A DNA stretch of 64,000 nucleotides. Source: Hyphomicrobiales bacterium. GTDB taxonomy: Bacteria > Pseudomonadota > Alphaproteobacteria > Rhizobiales > Rhizobiaceae. Below are positions 7,362-15,626 of this stretch, one piece after another (position 1 is the stretch's first letter; the number at the start of each line of letters is the position of its first letter). The stretch is taken from the NCBI GenBank assembly GCA_900466875.1, contig UBNQ01000016.1, positions 62,001 to 126,000 on the forward strand. The letters are read 5' to 3'. Below the pieces are notes generated by a model. That model saw nothing but the letters and a program-made list of their open reading frames with translations, was not told the DNA's origin and searched no databases. Both the position numbers and the translations under genes were made by a program.

Positions 7362-9266
7362 CTAACGCTTGGACGGCGAATTCAACATTGCGCTTAATAA
7401 ACGGCCTTCGGGACCGTTGCCGCTGTGGTCCACAATCCCCTTTGCAACGAGGCTGGCCTCGATCGTACGCTGTCGAGCAAGTTTCGGGTTTTCAGGATCC
7501 ATATACCTGGACTTTGTGTAGAGCACTCGGTCTGCGAAATCCTTTTTGTGACCCGAGAACCGAGCGAGATCGACTACCGTTCGGGACACAATCTTCGGCA
7601 GAGCTGAATCAAGATTGCTGCAGACGTATCCCTTGAGCCTTCCTCGCGCCGGCCCGACATCGACGATATCGCAAGTACTGAAGCCGGGGGAGACGAGCTC
7701 CGCACAGCCAAGCATCAATCTGATCCCGATGGGAAGGCGATGTTCACTGTCCATACTGAATGAAAGGGTGGCCTCATAGGCAGATGCTGCACCGGTCGAG
7801 ACGGCCGAGCAAAAGGTTTTTTCAAAGACGTCGGCCGCTTGAAGCGCTTTTAGCTGTTCGCGTGCTTCGTTGAGAAGGTGCTCGTGGCTACCGAAGAAAT
7901 ATCGAACACTTCGCCGGATCGAGGGTGGCAACGTCGAGTATTTCGGCGATCCCGGAAAAAGAGACAAGGCAGCCATCACAACCAAGTCCTCTCGCCTCTT
8001 CATGGCTGCTTCTTCCAACTCCTCGCTATCAAACCCTGCAACACACGAACGAATAGCCACCGCCGGAGAGAGCGACGCGAGAGCTATTAGCGAACCTGTC
8101 TCAGCATCAACTTCGAGGGGAGTGGGTACTCTTCCAAGGCTAAGCGCGAGGTCCCATAGGGCAGATGCTACAGCCAAGGGCACTTCCCGCGCGGCTTTCG
8201 ATGGCCGCACAGCACGAGCGAGACGCATAGAACCCATTGAGGCAGCGGAAATTCGCGAATACCTCGAGAACCTGATCTCCTGTTCAAGCTCCTTGTCTCT
8301 GAAGCACGCGACCGACCCATTTCCCAGAGTGACCGCCTGTTCGCCGACGATCTCCGATACCCATGCGATAAGGTCGGCCTGCGTGAAGTATTTCTGAAAG
8401 GTCGCTATGGAAGTTAGATATCCGTCGCCATGGGTCGTATGTCCTGCGGCGTTTGCCTGGTTGGTTAGCATCGTCGACACGCATAGGCCTCTCTTGCAAT
8501 ATGACCATGCAGCTCTGAGAGTGTCGGCCCTTTCGCGTGGGTCTTCGATGACGTTCACGACAAAGCCGAGATTCACGATGTCGGCTTCTTTTCTCATTCC
8601 ATCAGGCTTGTGTGCGGGATCCCAACCGAACGCTTTGTAGCCGCTCTTCGTCAGGATCGCGACATCGCTGCCAAGCCCACAGCCGTAGTCAAAGATACTG
8701 TAATATGGCCGAAGCATGCCTTGCTTCAGCATCAAGGCCACAGGAGCGGATAGGTCGTATCGAGTGATTGCGGTCTTGTGACGTTCGACGGCCGCAAAGG
8801 AAGCATGACGGAGACGAGGGCCGTCTATGATCAGCCCAGCGTCCGATACGAGCTTGATCCAAGCCTTACGGGTACCGATGCGTTTAGGGTCAGCGAAGAG
8901 GCCGTAACGTTCAGCAAGAGAAGTGATCGAGCTGAATGCGGGTTGCCGAGAGTCGCATTGAGCAAGGAGCAACTCCTTCCGATGTAGGATCGGAGGATTT
9001 TCACGGCCAGAATAATTGGTATCACTGAAGGCGAATTCGGGCAGCTTGAAAGTCCTAGCCCGCAATAAAGCAGGGAAGGCATGATCATCAAAATCCTGGT
9101 AGTGCAACAGCGATAGCTTGTTTTTCTCGACCTTCACGACATTCCACTCGAAGGCCGGACATGAAGACATAGCCGAGGCGATATTTCGAAGAGTATCGTC
9201 CGGCAGGATGTCGATTGCATCCCGATGCAGATACAGCGATCGACCTACTTTCTTCCCGGCAGCCAT
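7362..9266 (-). CDS. DNA phosphorothioation-associated putative methyltransferase
   Basis: A 634-residue protein with the N-terminal GKKVGRSLYLHRDAI pattern and a central SAM-binding motif I, FDYGCGLGSDVA (about residues 196-207), followed by an acidic strand end in GYKAFGWDPAHKPDG. This is the layout of the putative methyltransferase found next to dnd genes. Later blocks (about 380-634) match no catalytic domain I recognise. It is the last gene of the minus-strand Dnd operon, 98 bp after the DUF4435 gene. Whether it methylates DNA, protein or a small molecule is not known. Confidence 0.8.
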   Translation of the reverse strand: MAAGKKVGRSLYLHRDAIDILPDDTLRNIASAMSSCPAFEWNVVKVEKNKLSLLHYQDFDDHAFPALLRARTFKLPEFAFSDTNYSGRENPPILHRKELLLAQCDSRQPAFSSITSLAERYGLFADPKRIGTRKAWIKLVSDAGLIIDGPRLRHASFAAVERHKTAITRYDLSAPVALMLKQGMLRPYYSIFDYGCGLGSDVAILTKSGYKAFGWDPAHKPDGMRKEADIVNLGFVVNVIEDPRERADTLRAAWSYCKRGLCVSTMLTNQANAAGHTTHGDGYLTSIATFQKYFTQADLIAWVSEIVGEQAVTLGNGSVACFRDKELEQEIRFSRYSRISAASMGSMRLARAVRPSKAAREVPLAVASALWDLALSLGRVPTPLEVDAETGSLIALASLSPAVAIRSCVAGFDSEELEEAAMKRREDLVVMAALSLFPGSPKYSTLPPSIRRSVRYFFGSHEHLLNEAREQLKALQAADVFEKTFCSAVSTGAASAYEATLSFSMDSEHRLPIGIRLMLGCAELVSPGFSTCDIVDVGPARGRLKGYVCSNLDSALPKIVSRTVVDLARFSGHKKDFADRVLYTKSRYMDPENPKLARQRTIEASLVAKGIVDHSGNGPEGRLLSAMLNSPSKR

Positions 9267-9364
9267 GGTCTAAGCACCCTCTCAGCAGCAGGAGTCTCGG
9301 TCTAAAACGCCCTGTGCCGTACCGCTCGCTCGTGCCTGCGGATACGCTAGCTAGATCGCAGAAA

Positions 9365-10249
9365 CTACAATCCAGTTCTCGAGAATACGTTCTCCCTGAA
9401 CTCGGTCGCGTAGGGAAGCTTTGCGAGCTCGTCGGCAAGATGGCCTTCCCAGTATTTGTTGACCCCGTATACGTTCTGGATTTTCGCAAGCGCGCTCTTT
9501 CCGTCAGATAGCCGCTTCCGCTCCGCCGATTTCAACGCCTCCTCCATTGTCGCAAAACGGGTCGTTATCAGGCGAAGCAGTGATTTGAACTCAGTGCGGA
9601 AGACGTCCCATGGGCAGCCAGCCGTAGCGACTTTTGCCTTGAGGAGCCTGAGAAACCCGGTTCGAGAACGATCATTGAAAAACATTCCGCTGTCCAGAAT
9701 GCCGGAGATCGCCTGAACAGAATGAAGGCGAGCGCTCGTATATTTGCAAACGGCACTCGAGAAGTAGCGGTCAACGATGCCGTTAATCAACGCACGAACG
9801 TCGTCCGCTGACCGTGTGTTCATTCCAGCGAGGGTCCTGTCTTTGACGACGTAGTGACAGACGTCGGTGTGTCTCAACAGAATGTTCTCTGCCTCGTGCT
9901 CCGCCAAGAATAGTACACCATCGAGCTCCGGATCATCGACCACGAATGTCGGCTCAACGCATTCGAGCATTTTCTCGAAGCCGAGATGGGAGGACGAAGC
10001 GGCTTCACCATCAATCAGGCCAAAGACCTTCTTGTTGCTGACGCGCTCGCTTTTTACCCGTGCAATTGCGGGGCCGCAGCCTGTCCCGCCCTCCGGCGGT
10101 ATCTTGAACTCGATCCGCTCGGCATGTCCCGGTCCAACCAGCACTCCGAAAAGATTGGCGTCACTTTCGGCTTCCACGTAAACTACGACCTTGCCGATGT
10201 AGATGTTATCAAGCTCGGCCGGATCTGAAATCTGAGACAGGTTTGCCAT
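9365..10249 (-). CDS. TOPRIM-like DUF4435 protein
   Basis: A 294-residue protein whose N-terminal half fits DUF4435, a TOPRIM-related nuclease fold. The glutamate strand is VVVYVEAESDANLFG, the later acidic strand is KVFGLIDGE, and the DUF4435-like FLAEHEAENILL follows. The gene overlaps the upstream ATPase gene stop by one base, so the two are translationally linked. ATPase plus DUF4435 is the arrangement of the PARIS anti-phage system (AriA/AriB) and recalls OLD-type nucleases. Assignment as a PARIS-like effector rests on fold and context, not alignment. It could instead be part of a Dnd-linked restriction complex. Confidence 0.65.
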   Translation of the reverse strand: MANLSQISDPAELDNIYIGKVVVYVEAESDANLFGVLVGPGHAERIEFKIPPEGGTGCGPAIARVKSERVSNKKVFGLIDGEAASSSHLGFEKMLECVEPTFVVDDPELDGVLFLAEHEAENILLRHTDVCHYVVKDRTLAGMNTRSADDVRALINGIVDRYFSSAVCKYTSARLHSVQAISGILDSGMFFNDRSRTGFLRLLKAKVATAGCPWDVFRTEFKSLLRLITTRFATMEEALKSAERKRLSDGKSALAKIQNVYGVNKYWEGHLADELAKLPYATEFRENVFSRTGL

Positions 10250-11415
10250 TACTGGATGTCGCTCTCTATCAGATGCCCGCCTTTAATCAGGCCCTCTTCC
10301 TTCACGTTGTGCTGGAAAACGTGTATCAACTCTCGGTTGTGCGTCGTAAAGATCAGGGTAAGGGCGGTGTATTTCCGTAGAAGCTCTTTCATCGCCTCGA
10401 ACATCCGGTTCATCCACCTTGTATGAAGATGTATCTCTATTTCATCGATCAGGATAATCGTGTTGGAGGTCATGTGCGTCAACGTCCGGCCGAGAATCTG
10501 GAGCATCGCTCGCTCGCCGTGGCTGAGAGCAGCTAACGAATGCGCCCCATATCGGGTTTTCACGTAGGTCCTCAACTCTTCGCGCTGAGGCTGAGTTATC
10601 GACTTTGACGGGTCGTCTTTGAAGATAAGTGCGTTCAGGAACGACAGGAGATCGTCGACGCGACGGTCACCCGCGCCGTCGGAGCGCCTGTCGGCGAGCC
10701 ACTCAAGCCATACCAGGACGTTGTCGATGGACGTTCCCCACTCCGGCCCATCGGAGCTGAAGATCTGGGCCGGTTGGTAGCCCCAGATATCCGGCCTCGT
10801 CACGGCGAAGTGTTCAACAGGTGCGACTACGCGTCGGTCTGCCGGGAAATAAAGTATAGATGGAAGGTTTTGAGAAAGACCAAAAAGCTCACTCGGCGGT
10901 TGGCCAAGGGAGCGATGCATGACATCATAAAAAAGAGCACCTAGCTCGTTCGTTTGCGAGCTTACGCTCAATCCCTGGGACGTCATAGATATACCGAGAC
11001 CAGCCCAATTACGGGTCTGAGCCACAGAGTCGAGTTCCTCCGGCGTCCAGCTCCGGACGGGTCCGTGAGAGCCGGTCCACAAGGACAACAAAACGTCCTG
11101 AGAAACGCCATCAATCATCCAGGTGGCCCGCACGTCAACTTGCGCCTGACCAGTGGCTGCAAATTGTGAGAACCTGCCACATGGCTTATCGTTCAATAGG
11201 CCGAAAAGGCCGAATATCGACTCAAGAACGGTGGTCTTGCCGTAGGCGTTCTTTGCCAGCACCATAAAGATGTTTGCGGGACCAGCGGCATACGGGTCAG
11301 ATGATCCCGGTTCGATCCCAAAAAAGTCGAACTCGCGCTTTCCGTTGCGGAATGGCCCAAGCTCGTCCACTGTCAGGCGGATCAGCTTCCAGTCCGATAT
11401 TGTCAGGTTCTGCAT
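10249..11415 (-). CDS. ABC-type/OLD-like AAA ATPase, partner of the DUF4435 gene
   Basis: A 388-residue ATPase. Walker A is AKNAYGKTT (54-62), the ABC-type signature is ALSHGERAML, Walker B is IILIDEIEIHLH, and the switch histidine lies in IFTTHNRE. The short insert between Walker A and the signature makes it RecF/OLD-like rather than a long SMC. The start is 2 bases after the FtsK-like gene stop, and its own stop overlaps the DUF4435 start, so it belongs to the same transcript. Known relatives sense phage proteins and trigger a toprim nuclease; that function is inferred here. Confidence 0.75.
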   Translation of the reverse strand: MQNLTISDWKLIRLTVDELGPFRNGKREFDFFGIEPGSSDPYAAGPANIFMVLAKNAYGKTTVLESIFGLFGLLNDKPCGRFSQFAATGQAQVDVRATWMIDGVSQDVLLSLWTGSHGPVRSWTPEELDSVAQTRNWAGLGISMTSQGLSVSSQTNELGALFYDVMHRSLGQPPSELFGLSQNLPSILYFPADRRVVAPVEHFAVTRPDIWGYQPAQIFSSDGPEWGTSIDNVLVWLEWLADRRSDGAGDRRVDDLLSFLNALIFKDDPSKSITQPQREELRTYVKTRYGAHSLAALSHGERAMLQILGRTLTHMTSNTIILIDEIEIHLHTRWMNRMFEAMKELLRKYTALTLIFTTHNRELIHVFQHNVKEEGLIKGGHLIESDIQ

Positions 11416-11417
11416 GT

Positions 11418-12905
11418 TTATCTCAATGTTTCGCTGATGTCGGATGGAAGAACCCGGCTTCCATGACCTCTCACCACTTGTTGTCCTGTGAATTTGACAA
11501 GCATGTCGCCCTTGCCGAGAAGCTGTTCGGCCCCGCCTTCATCGATGATGATCCTCGATTCAGCGTTTTTCTGTACGGTGAGAGCGATCCGGCTTGGAAT
11601 GTTTGATCGAAGCAGGCCGGGAAAAGTGGCGGCCTCCGGTCTCTGAGTAGCTAGGACGAGATGGATTCCTGATGAGCGAGACTTCTGAGCCAGCTTGACA
11701 AGGGGGATTTCAATCTCGCGGCGGTTCAAAAACAGGTCCCCGAGTTCGTCGACGACCGCGACGATCCTCTTCAGGCGCGCACCTTTATCGAGCGCCTCCG
11801 AGATGTCGCGGGCTCCAAGTTCTTTGAACACCGTCTGCCGTCGCTCCATCTCTTCAACCAACTCATTAAGCGCCCTAAAGGCGTCGTCGGGCGTTACCAC
11901 GGGTTCTTTACCGATCAAATTGGGTAAACCCCGGTAGCCCGCGAATTCTACAGCCTTCGGGTCGACGAGCAGCAGCTCAGGAGCAGACATCTTGTTGTGG
12001 TTCAACGACAGCAGAATGGAGTGAAGGCACATGCTCTTGCCGCTGCCGGTCGTGCCGCCGATGAAAAGATGCGGCGCTTCAGCAAGATCGATTAACAGAG
12101 GCTCACCAAGCACGCTGGTACCAAGGCAAACCGGCAGCGACATCTTCGAGGCTGCCTGGTTGTCCAGGGCGGATACGATGTCCGGCCAGTTGACGGTTTT
12201 CCAAGTGGTCGACGGGCGGGGTACGTCAAGCACGACCGTCCGCTCGCTGGTGCCGACCGCGAGGTCAATCTTCCTGTCCCCGAGGCCGAGGGCAAAACCA
12301 ATCTTATCCTGCCCACGACGCAGTCGATCCAGATCGTCAAGGAGGGGCAGCTCGTAGCTGAAGCGGGTTAGGCGAGGGCCGACGGACGTGGATTGCAATT
12401 TGGCATCCACCCCGATCTGCCCAAGCGCGCGTGTCACACGCTCGCCGAGACCGTCACTCGTCTCTCCGCTGTCTGCCTCCTTGACTCTGTCGACAAGAAT
12501 TTCGTCGAGGATATAGCGGTTTAAATCCGACTGATCGCGCCACTCCTCATTGAGAACAGCCAGTCCGCGCCTGACGTGCCGCTGGAGTGCGGCGTGGTAG
12601 AGATCTTCATCCTGAAATAAATCGACGCCTTCGTAGATCGACAGCATCGCGCAGTAGATATCCGTGAAATCCTCGAGTTCATTTGCCCTGCCTTCGCCAA
12701 TGAGCTGCATTGGATGCAACTCGACACCCCCGCGCTGTCCTGAGAGAGGTGCATAAAGCTCCGGCGAGGGCGCTTCGGTCATTTGTAGCGAGCGGGCCAA
12801 TGCCAGGCGTGCAACCGTCCACTGATCGAGCTTCTGTCTCCATCCCTGGGAAATACGCTCGATTATCGCGCGTTCGTCTTTTGTAAGGTGAATACGCGAA
12901 ACCAT
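11418..12905 (-). CDS. FtsK/SpoIIIE-like DNA translocase in the Dnd operon
   Basis: A 495-residue protein. The C-terminal motor has Walker A GGTTGSGKS (283-291), Walker B VAVVDELGD (382-390), LATQRPEA (418-425) and the FtsK-like GAEQLLGKGDML (458-469). No membrane segment is seen, so it is a soluble motor and not the cell-division FtsK. ATG 12905 is chosen because it overlaps the stop of the upstream gene; starts farther upstream would lie inside that gene and give a low-complexity Arg-rich tail. Its place between a DndD-like ATPase and an OLD-like ATPase suggests a restriction or surveillance role on DNA lacking phosphorothioate (inference). Confidence 0.8.
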   Translation of the reverse strand: MVSRIHLTKDERAIIERISQGWRQKLDQWTVARLALARSLQMTEAPSPELYAPLSGQRGGVELHPMQLIGEGRANELEDFTDIYCAMLSIYEGVDLFQDEDLYHAALQRHVRRGLAVLNEEWRDQSDLNRYILDEILVDRVKEADSGETSDGLGERVTRALGQIGVDAKLQSTSVGPRLTRFSYELPLLDDLDRLRRGQDKIGFALGLGDRKIDLAVGTSERTVVLDVPRPSTTWKTVNWPDIVSALDNQAASKMSLPVCLGTSVLGEPLLIDLAEAPHLFIGGTTGSGKSMCLHSILLSLNHNKMSAPELLLVDPKAVEFAGYRGLPNLIGKEPVVTPDDAFRALNELVEEMERRQTVFKELGARDISEALDKGARLKRIVAVVDELGDLFLNRREIEIPLVKLAQKSRSSGIHLVLATQRPEAATFPGLLRSNIPSRIALTVQKNAESRIIIDEGGAEQLLGKGDMLVKFTGQQVVRGHGSRVLPSDISETLR

Positions 12906-14941
12906 CAGACGAGCTCCACGAGGGCCTGGCCCCTTTTCACCTCTGCCGCGTCGCCGGTGCTGTTTTCTATCAGATAATGTTCGGCCACCCGCGGCTCCAG
13001 AAGGGCGCGCTTCCGGCCGTCGATTTCGGCGTTGGTGGGAAGAATGATGACCTGCTTGGCCAGCGCAGGATAGTACGCCTTGAGTAGATGATCTTGATTC
13101 TCGCGGTCGATGCGGCCGAGAGGGGTGTCGATTATCACGGGTATGTCCCGATCGGCGCTGTCTTTCATTGCCCAAAGCAATGCCGTCGCAGCCAGTTGCT
13201 TCATACCACTTGAAAGACTCGTGCGGCCGATCGCTCTTCCGCTCTCCTCGTAGAAGGTCAGCACATATGTGTCGTCGATGCCGATCCGTTTGATCAGGGG
13301 ATGCGAGATAATCCTGCGGAACCGGTCATTTAGCAATTCCTCGAGTTCGACGCGCGTAGCGTCTTTCAGCTTCAAGGCAATTTCGTTCAGTGCCTTAGAG
13401 ATACTCGTCGCAAACCTGCTCTCTTCCATTTCCGTTGTAGCTTGGTTTTGGCTCGCCTGTAGGCGAATGATCGTCTCTGCAATGTCGATACGCTGCTGCT
13501 TCAACTCCGCCAGCTTGGTCGTCGAGACTCCCTTCTGCTGGTTGAGGCGCGCTTCCTTGTCTCTGAGCTCCTCGATTTTGTTTACGACTTCGCGATATTC
13601 CTCGAGATTACCTTGAGCACCGACTTCTAGTTTAAGAAGCGCCTCTGTAACTTCGGTCAGTTCCGTCTTCGTCTGGGTAGCAAGCTGAAGCAGGCGGACA
13701 TATTTGTTCTGCCGCTCGCTACCGGCGGCACTCCAATGCTCCACCACTCGTCGCATTTTCTCTATCCGGAACACATCCGCCGCCGGAAATGCCCCGGGGC
13801 CAGCGTTCGAGATGCTGAGGGCACCGTTGAGCTTTCCGGAAAGATACCGAGCAACGCCGGAAACATCCTCCGGGGTCATATCTGGCGCGGCTTCGGCGAC
13901 CCAGCCTGGGAGCTGCGCGTCTACCTGCCTCACAAAGTTTGCTTCGGCAGATCCACCCGCCGCGATGCGGACCTCGACCTCATCGCGCACACGTTTGAGT
14001 ATTCGCAAGTTCGCCACCAGCGGAATATCGAGCGGCAGCTCCGTCGAAATCTCCCCAACGCAACTCTCAAGCTGCTTGTTCAACTTCTTCAGCTGTACTT
14101 CAAGCGCTTCGCGCTGGAGTTCTGACGCGCCTGAGCTAAGATTTGCGCGACGAATTTCCAGCTTGCGCAGATCGAGGCCATCGGACGTCAGGGTGTCGTC
14201 GATGGCGACAAGCTGTTCTTCGAGCTCGAAGATCGACGTCTCGATGCTCCGCTGAGAGGCTAGTGCGTCATCGACTTTGCGTCGGAGCTCTGTCTGCATT
14301 CCTCGAAGACGTCGTTCGTCCGCGACCTTTCGGACTTCCTCCGCAAGTTCTTCAACGAAGGTTAGCTGTAGAAGGAGGTTGATGTCCTTTTGTAGGGTAC
14401 CAGACGACTCCGCGATGCTCTTGATATCTTCCCCATCGAAAAAGAAAAACTTGACGAGATCGCGGGGCAGTGTCTCTTCGAGAAAATCCTCCGCCGGGTC
14501 GCCTGCCATTCTATTGCCGTCGAAATCGACGTAGACGCCGGATGTCGTGTTGTCCCCCTCAGTCTGCCACCAACGCTGCGCGGTGAATTCCCTCTCACCT
14601 TGGTCAGTCCAAGTAATCTCGACAAAGGTTTCTACCGTCTCTTTCAGAACGGCGGCCTTTCGCCTTGCGCTGCGGTTGATCAGGCCAGACCAACGAGCAC
14701 CATCTCCAAGCAGATATTGTTTCTCGTTAAGGGCGACAGGTGGGAAGCCCACTGTTCGAAACGGTTTTTCCGCAATTCCCGTGAACAGGAGTTTCACGGC
14801 ATTAAGGAAGCTTGTCTTCCCCATGCCATTGCGCCCCCAGATCAGCACAACATTGCGCGATTGGCTGGTGACCGAGAAGTCGAAGTTTATCGTGCCATGG
14901 TAGGCGAAAATATTCTGTAGCCGTACGCGGGTGAATTTCAT
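12905..14941 (-). CDS. Second DndD/SMC-like coiled-coil ATPase
   Basis: A 678-residue ATPase starting with the DndD-like phrase MKFTRVRLQNIFAYHG. Walker A is GRNGMGKTS (36-44); long heptad-like coiled coils follow (about 200-300 and 400-510); the ABC signature is SLSSGMKQLAATALLW; Walker B and D-loop are VIIDTPLGRIDRENQ. It is clearly a paralogue of the dndD gene 3 kb upstream but is shorter and lacks its N-terminal extension. It overlaps the 67-residue gene before it and the FtsK-like gene after it. Two DndD-like ATPases in one operon suggest separate modification and restriction roles. Confidence 0.82.
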   Translation of the reverse strand: MKFTRVRLQNIFAYHGTINFDFSVTSQSRNVVLIWGRNGMGKTSFLNAVKLLFTGIAEKPFRTVGFPPVALNEKQYLLGDGARWSGLINRSARRKAAVLKETVETFVEITWTDQGEREFTAQRWWQTEGDNTTSGVYVDFDGNRMAGDPAEDFLEETLPRDLVKFFFFDGEDIKSIAESSGTLQKDINLLLQLTFVEELAEEVRKVADERRLRGMQTELRRKVDDALASQRSIETSIFELEEQLVAIDDTLTSDGLDLRKLEIRRANLSSGASELQREALEVQLKKLNKQLESCVGEISTELPLDIPLVANLRILKRVRDEVEVRIAAGGSAEANFVRQVDAQLPGWVAEAAPDMTPEDVSGVARYLSGKLNGALSISNAGPGAFPAADVFRIEKMRRVVEHWSAAGSERQNKYVRLLQLATQTKTELTEVTEALLKLEVGAQGNLEEYREVVNKIEELRDKEARLNQQKGVSTTKLAELKQQRIDIAETIIRLQASQNQATTEMEESRFATSISKALNEIALKLKDATRVELEELLNDRFRRIISHPLIKRIGIDDTYVLTFYEESGRAIGRTSLSSGMKQLAATALLWAMKDSADRDIPVIIDTPLGRIDRENQDHLLKAYYPALAKQVIILPTNAEIDGRKRALLEPRVAEHYLIENSTGDAAEVKRGQALVELV

Positions 14942-15141
14942 TTATTCTCGGCCCGCCGCTTTTCGAACTCTTCTTCGAAAATCGCCAATATGTCGCGGCG
15001 AAGATTCGGGCGCGCACCCCAAGCGAGAAGGTCGCGGTGCCTCGTCTCAAGGCCCAGCAAGCGGAATATCAGTTCCGCATCCAGACCCGAACGGTCGCAA
15101 ACTTCTCTTACAATTGATGACCTGAGTTCTTGATTTCGCAT
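14938..15141 (-). CDS. Small protein associated with DNA-modification operons
   Basis: A 67-residue charged helical protein (segments ELRSSIVREVCDRSG, ELIFRLLGLETRHR, RRDILAIFEEEFEKRR). Similar small proteins are annotated as 'DNA modification system-associated small protein' next to SMC-like ATPases; I match it by pattern and position, not by search. It overlaps the SMC-like gene by 4 bases, so the two are coupled, and it starts 59 bp after dndE. A role as adaptor or regulator of the ATPase is possible. Confidence 0.6.
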   Translation of the reverse strand: MRNQELRSSIVREVCDRSGLDAELIFRLLGLETRHRDLLAWGARPNLRRDILAIFEEEFEKRRAENK

Positions 15142-15200
15142 CGTCCACCGTGATGCAACTTATAATCGACGTGTTTCAAAAAGAGTATAACTTTATTGGG

Positions 15201-15626
15201 TTACGGATGTGTTGCGAGTAGATTTTCCACCACTCCGACGATTCCGTTTTCGACTTTACTCAGCTGGAGCTCGAGCATGTTCAAGCCTCGTGCCCAGTGC
15301 TGGGCGACTAGGTCTTGAAATTCGCGACGGGAAAGATTGTCCTCACACGAATGCTCAATAATCAACGCGATCCACGCGGCGAGGTCGCTTTCGTCCTGCC
15401 CGAACAATGTGTCGCCCTTGATAGGCTTGCCATAGGCCTCGATAGGTATAGACGGGGTCGTCGGATCAGATAGCGATACCGATATCGCCAGCCGTGCCGG
15501 CTGATAGCGAAATGCAAGACCCCACTCCCGCTGAAAGCGGCTGTTCTCGTGATCAGCTAGAAGAGATGTACGAAAATCGGCTCGCGCTATGTCGCCGAGC
15601 TGTAGCGGATATCGGACAGTGCTCAT
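15201..15626 (-). CDS. dndE: DNA sulfur modification protein DndE
   Basis: A 141-residue protein in the dndE position, overlapping the dndD stop by 4 bases. Visible features are an N-terminal DNA-binding-like segment (ADFRTSLLADHENSRFQRE), GDTLFGQDE near residue 82 and IALIIEHS following. DndE proteins bind nicked DNA and are needed for phosphorothioation together with DndC and DndD. The length fits the family. The match rests on pattern and order in the operon. Confidence 0.85.
   Translation of the reverse strand: MSTVRYPLQLGDIARADFRTSLLADHENSRFQREWGLAFRYQPARLAISVSLSDPTTPSIPIEAYGKPIKGDTLFGQDESDLAAWIALIIEHSCEDNLSRREFQDLVAQHWARGLNMLELQLSKVENGIVGVVENLLATHP

Noticed and set aside
12906..13175. 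N-terminal extension of the FtsK-like gene
   Set aside because: The extra 90 codons lie inside the preceding ATPase gene and give a low-complexity Arg/Ser-rich stretch; ATG 12905 overlaps the upstream stop and fits better.
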